The notes under the pieces were generated by a model. The model saw nothing but the letters and a program-made list of their open reading frames with translations, was not told the origin of the DNA and made no database searches. Position numbers and translations under genes: made by a program. From Cunninghamella blakesleeana (Eukaryota > Mucoromycota > Mucoromycetes > Mucorales > Cunninghamellaceae): DNA of 64,000 bases. The DNA is taken from positions 5,511,501 to 5,575,500 of the forward strand of contig JAFCIZ010000005.1 in NCBI GenBank assembly GCA_017871115.1, given 5' to 3'. Shown here piece by piece: positions 59,255-64,000 of the stretch. Positions within the stretch are counted from its first letter, which is position 1, and each line of letters starts with the position of its first letter.

Positions 59255-62200
59255 ATGGCTTATTTTACATTACCTCATAAACATACAGCGCTCAACAACG
59301 AAAAAGAAGATAAACCATTATTGTCTGAAGATTCATACACTCAATACCAATCTACTACATCTATAGTATCATCTGATAATCTTTCAAGGTCTTCGCCATT
59401 ATCACAAAACACTACTACTACTTCTTCTACTTCTTCGTGTACAACTCCACTAGACGGCGCAGATATTAAACCAATAAAGCGTTTAGCTCATTTACGCAGA
59501 TCTAATTGGTCTATTCCTTCTACTGATCCACCTACTATAAATAACAATAATAATAACAATAATAACAGTAGTAATAACAGTCGTTGTAGTAGTAGTAACA
59601 GTAATATTAATAGCAGTCGATACGAAGATATTTATACACCTTTACAAATACCATCATTTCAATTATATAATACCAACAATACCAACAATAATAATAATCT
59701 TTATATAAAAAGAGAAAAAGATGCCATCACTCATGAAATAGATTTATATATCACCTTTGGAATCATTACAAGTCTTTTATGTCCATTTTTATCCACCATT
59801 CTTGTATTTAAAGCACAGAATGCTGGTCATTCTATCTGGATTCAACAATCCTTACAACCTTTATTACTTGTTACTTGGTGTTTATTATTTGTCTTGTGGC
59901 AACATCGACCTAAAAGAATGAAATTATTTTTATTATGTGTTCAATTAATTAATATAATAACGCTCATCACTATTGTCTTGATCCCTACCATGTTTATCAT
60001 TTTACCTGAATTTATTTATTTTCTCATCTCATGCCTTCTCTTGTCTCTTGGTCTATTTTATCTTGGTCGTCGATTAAATCGTGCAAATCAACAATTACAC
60101 CTCTCCTTTCAACAACGCGTTACCAATCATTATAGCTTAGTTCAACGCCATTTACAAGATCAATCCTTTTCACATACTCAACGGCATTTATCATTTTTAT
60201 CCACTATTTCTAGTGAAATTCAAGATGCTGCCATTATGGTCATGGCTACATTGGAACAGTTCTCTCCTTCGATGATTTTAGCCAATTCGAATGAATTATT
60301 AAGTGCCTGCTCTATTGCAGTTCCTATTTCTAGTATTGCGGCTATTAATACCACCATAAAACAAGTGTGTCATATTAGCTCTCATTTACAATTAATGTCT
60401 TGTTTTGTACAAGCAAGTCATTCTAACGACTCTTTATCTTCCATTACTACTACTACTTCTTCCTTATCATCAAATGACCATCAGCAACAACAACAACAAC
60501 AACAATCTATTATTCGATCTCCTATTCAACAAATGTTTGATATTGGTGAATTATTACAAAATATTGGCGATGCTTTAGCTGGAATGGCTTCGAAATTGGA
60601 TGTTAATTTTGTTATTTATCATTGGGATAATACTTTACACCATAAAAAAGTATTGGGTGACGAAGCTGCGGTTAGGCATGCATTACTAAATGTAAGCTCT
60701 TTTTTTTTTTTTTCTTTTTTTTTTTAAAAAAAAAAAAAGGATAAAAAAAATAATAAATGAAAAGAACAATTATTAATAAATTCTCATTAACTAACATATA
60801 TATATTACTTCTTTTATTTATTTTTAGTTAATCAGAAATGTTTTGGAGAGCTGCACACCTGGTGCTTGTGTCGAACTTGGACTTAATTCAACAACAAACA
60901 AAAACAATACATCAAAAACATACGTAACTTTTGAAGTAATTCATATACCATCACCTTGTCTTCCAGCTCATTTATTATCAGAACCTATTTTATCAGAAAC
61001 TCATATTACCAAACAATTAATACAATATGCTGGCGGATCTCTATCGATACATTCACTTCCTAAGCATAAAACAAGATTTGAAATAATTATAGAATTGGAA
61101 ACAACAAATACAAGCAATAATTCTCTTCATGACCATTCTCATCCTTTTTTCATCAAAAATAGCTCAAATACCACCACAGCTACAGCACCACCTACACAAT
61201 TACAAAAGGCTTTTAATCACATTAAATTTGCTAATGAACCAACTTTAAAAGAATTGATGAAATTCATGGAAACATTAAAAGGATTAAAAATGGTTTTACA
61301 TGCTAAGGAACAAAGTATGTTTGCAAAACATTTAACTGGTTGTCTTGCAAGTTGGAATACCGATATTAGCCATGTACCAGTGTCTCAATTAGATAACGAA
61401 GATATTGTTAACGACCTTCACACACCCGGATCTGACAGTAATGCTAGTGCAGATACTTCATCCACAGATGGTCCTAATCCTTTACCTTCACCCCGTTACT
61501 TTAACAACAACCTCCACCACATCAGTCAACAGCAACAACAGCAACAAGTTCCATCGCCAGCCATTGCAGAAGAACAACTACACTCTATTCCACCAGCTTT
61601 CATACTTATTGATGACCATGTTGTTACATTAGAGCAAAAATTAATAGAATTTCGTACCCATACACCTGTATCAGCAACAGTATTACAAAACGGCAGAAGA
61701 CATAAACATTCAAAATCCGCTTCATCTATTCATCACCACCATCATAATCTACATCATCCTTCTCATCATGGAACTACTACAGCTATTATTCATTTCACTT
61801 CACTTAGCAATTATAAACGTGTACGTGATACTATTCAATGGGTTGCCACTTTACCTATGCCTTATACCATGCCAAGAATTGTTGTGGTACCTAAACCGGC
61901 TGGACCTAGACGATATTTAACAGCTTTACACACGGCTTGGCACAATGCTATGGTGAAACCTCATTTTATACCTATTGCTACTTCACCTACCAGTCCTTTA
62001 CCAACATTAATTCCTTCCTTTTTAACCACTTCCTCAGATGCTATCTCTACTCCTTCTTCTACTTCTAGTCGAACACCTCCTACACCCAATCATCATCATC
62101 CTATGTCAGCAGGACCTTTTACAGTAAGTCACTTTGATTATGGTAGAACAAATGATATGACAAGTAATGGTAATAATAATAATGGTCGATCAAGAAGAAA

Positions 62201-64000
62201 TATCAATATGCATCATTTCACCTTACAACAACATGAACCAAATAGTTATTTCTTTGATCGTACCGGCAATGCTAACCCATCTTTACCTTTTACATCACCT
62301 TCTAACAATAATAATAACAATAATAATCGAATGCGTAGAAGATCACATAATAATGAAACAGCGACAGCTACAGCCTTTGATTTCATGACAACTGGACATC
62401 AACCTAGTAATAATAATAGTGAATTCATGAAGGCTATTAATTATAATTTTTCACAAATGGTTTCGCCATTAACGAAAGCGGATCGATCTAATAAGCTTTT
62501 ATCTTCAAAAGAATATATCAATCCAACCATTTCTCCATTAGAACCATCACCACCTACTGATAATGATGATAATGATGATCATTGTTCTAATTCAGCAACG
62601 AATAAAAATAATGATAAACATCAATTATTAACATGCAACACATCACCAACCATACTTCCACCTAATGATGAAGGAACCATTGTCACTACCTCTCCACAAG
62701 AACTCATTCATTCATCCATATTAAATACAAAGAAAGAGAGGAATAATAATGATGATCATTCTATTTCTGCATCTTCTCCACATCCTCACTCAATCACTCC
62801 TCCATCACAACCTCATCCTTCATTAACTAATACTACTCCTAACGAGCATCATCATTCACCTTCATTACCTTCACCTCCTTTATCACAATCACAATCTCAA
62901 TCACAACTGCAACAACAAACAGAAAATAAACCCAAAATAGTATCGAAAATGACAAGTATTAAAATGAATAATAAAAAGAAGAAAAAGGATAAAGGAACAC
63001 CATTTTCAAATGCTGTCAGTCCACCTATTAATGTTTTAATTGTTGAAGGTATATATATATAAAGAGAAAAGAAAAAAAAATGAGATATAGATAATTAATG
63101 ATGATGTTAACTAAATCATTTATTTATTTATTTATTATATAAATATAGATAATATTATCAATCAAGCTATTTTATCAGCCTGGATGAAAAAACATAAAAT
63201 TCAATTTTCAGTTGCAAGTGATGGTAAAGAAGCAGTTGAAAAATGGAAAGGTGGTGGATTTCATCTTATTTTGGTAATAAATATAATATATATATATATA
63301 TATAAATGGAATAATAAATAAAAGTGGTGATTTATTTATAATTTATTTATAATTTATTGTATTTTATTGTATTTTTACTCTATATAATACTTAGATGGAT
63401 ATTCAACTTCCTGTGATGAATGGACTCGAAGCAACAAAAACGATCCGATCGATTGAAAAAGAACAAAAGATTGGAGTATTACCCATGTCATCCTTCTTTT
63501 TAAGACAACAGCAGCAACAACAACAAGGATTGTCAACTATTGGAGAAACGAATGAAATGGAATCGTTATCATCACCTAATAGTGTCCATAAATTACCATT
63601 CTCACCTACAACTACAGAAGATAGTAACTATAATAATAGTAGTAATTTAGATACATCCCAATTAGCACCATCTACATTCCGATCACCTGTTATTATAGTT
63701 GCATTAACGGCCTCCTCATTAGAATCTGATCGACATGCAGCCTTAGCAGCAGGTTGTAACGATTTCTTGACAAAACCGGTTAGTTTAGAATGGCTTGAAA
63801 AGAAAATCATTGAATGGGGATGTATGCAAGCATTAATTGATTTTGAAGGTTGGCGACGATGGAAACAATCTTCAACACATGATGGAGATAATTCTTCATC
63901 AGCATCTTCCTCGGCAACGACTACAGCTACAACAAATACAATGACAAAAGGTCAACAAGGGGGTATGAATCAACATTCCGATCATCTTATTAATGGCAAC
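59255..64000 (+). CDS. SSK1: SSK1/Mcs4-type response regulator with N-terminal membrane segments and pseudo-histidine kinase (3' end beyond window)
   Basis: Response regulator of the fungal HOG/SAPK phosphorelay that activates MAP3Ks. Exons are 59255-60691, 60828-63048, 63149-63273 and 63395 to the window edge, in phase; about 1463 residues are visible. After a Ser/Asn-rich leader come four hydrophobic segments (about 165-185, 200-216, 223-249, 252-271). A degenerate kinase core follows: FLSTISSEI (314-322) has Ser320 where kinases have the phospho-acceptor His, an N-box-like GDEAAVRHALLNLIRNVLES lies near 464-485, and a final ITKQLIQYAGGSLSIHS box lies around 540-560. A long disordered linker leads to the receiver: VLIVEDNIINQAILSAWMKK, phospho-acceptor Asp1263 (MDIQLPVMNG), ALTAS (Thr1366) and FLTKPV (Lys1388). 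About 68 residues, Gln/Ser/Asn-rich, interrupt the receiver at about 1290-1357, a feature of the SSK1 subfamily. The ATG chosen (59255) follows a TA-rich leader; an upstream in-frame codon at 59171 is unlikely. Confidence 0.92.

Noticed and set aside
1..64000. Search for CRISPR arrays, operons, phage or plasmid features
   Set aside because: Spliced nuclear eukaryotic genes throughout; no direct-repeat arrays, ribosome binding sites or integrase genes.

Overview
The window is a gene-dense, very AT-rich stretch of a filamentous fungal nuclear genome. Genes have many short introns (about 60-130 nt, GTAAGT-like donors, pyrimidine-AG acceptors). Exons are noticeably less AT-rich than introns and spacers. 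Proteins carry Asn, Gln, His and Ser homopolymers encoded by AAT, CAA, CAT and TCA runs. Together with the protein set (SSK1/Mcs4-type regulator, Cdc7/SepH-type kinase, Gemin3-like helicase, fungal CDC50, PFA4 and THI4) this suggests an early-diverging filamentous fungus, most likely Mucoromycota. That placement is inference. I see no tRNA, rRNA, CRISPR array, intact transposon or organellar sequence.

Layout from left to right. 1-598: 3' end of an unknown low-complexity gene. 2041-3162: THI4 thiazole synthase, followed about 216 nt downstream, on the same strand, by a well-formed TPP riboswitch aptamer (3378-3478). 6757-9144 (-): RhoGEF (DH domain) protein, with unconnected exon-like pieces beyond its stop. 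10307-12502: phosphomevalonate kinase (ERG8). 12996-14806 (-): CDC50/LEM3 flippase subunit. 15128-16868: DHHC palmitoyltransferase (PFA4-like). 17310-18168 (-): TIM23. 18169-21712: long spacer. 21713-22315: unknown basic/Pro-rich protein. 22935-24262 (-): secreted, probably GPI-anchored PI-PLC-X protein.

25506-30644: a 1233-residue protein with CH, SIN/MAP3K-type kinase and C1 domains. 31191-32259 (-): two small hypothetical genes. 33319-34935 (-): eIF2 beta. 35334-40048 (-): ubiquitin-activating enzyme E1 in 17 exons. 40872-41927: distant relative of the AAG/MPG DNA glycosylase fold. 42250-43398 (-): FGFR1OP2/SIKE-family STRIPAK subunit. 43773-45428: CLASP/TOG-like protein. 45736-46925: orphan exon-like pieces on both strands. 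48174-49208: homeobox factor. 49939-52634 (-): DDX20/Gemin3-like helicase. 53644-54448: BUD20. 54858-56486: unknown low-complexity protein. 56803-58051 (-): mitochondrial SCO1. 59255 to window end: SSK1-type response regulator with four membrane segments and a degenerate histidine-kinase module.

Most genes are unrelated housekeeping functions in ordinary divergent or convergent arrangement. The most striking points are the 3'-located TPP riboswitch on THI4 (a likely thiamine feedback loop acting on 3' processing), the CH-kinase-C1 architecture, the membrane-tethered pseudo-histidine-kinase SSK1, and the glycosylase-fold protein. Exon coordinates were assembled by hand from splice signals and checked for reading-frame continuity. 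Gene ends are coding ends; UTRs are not delimited.
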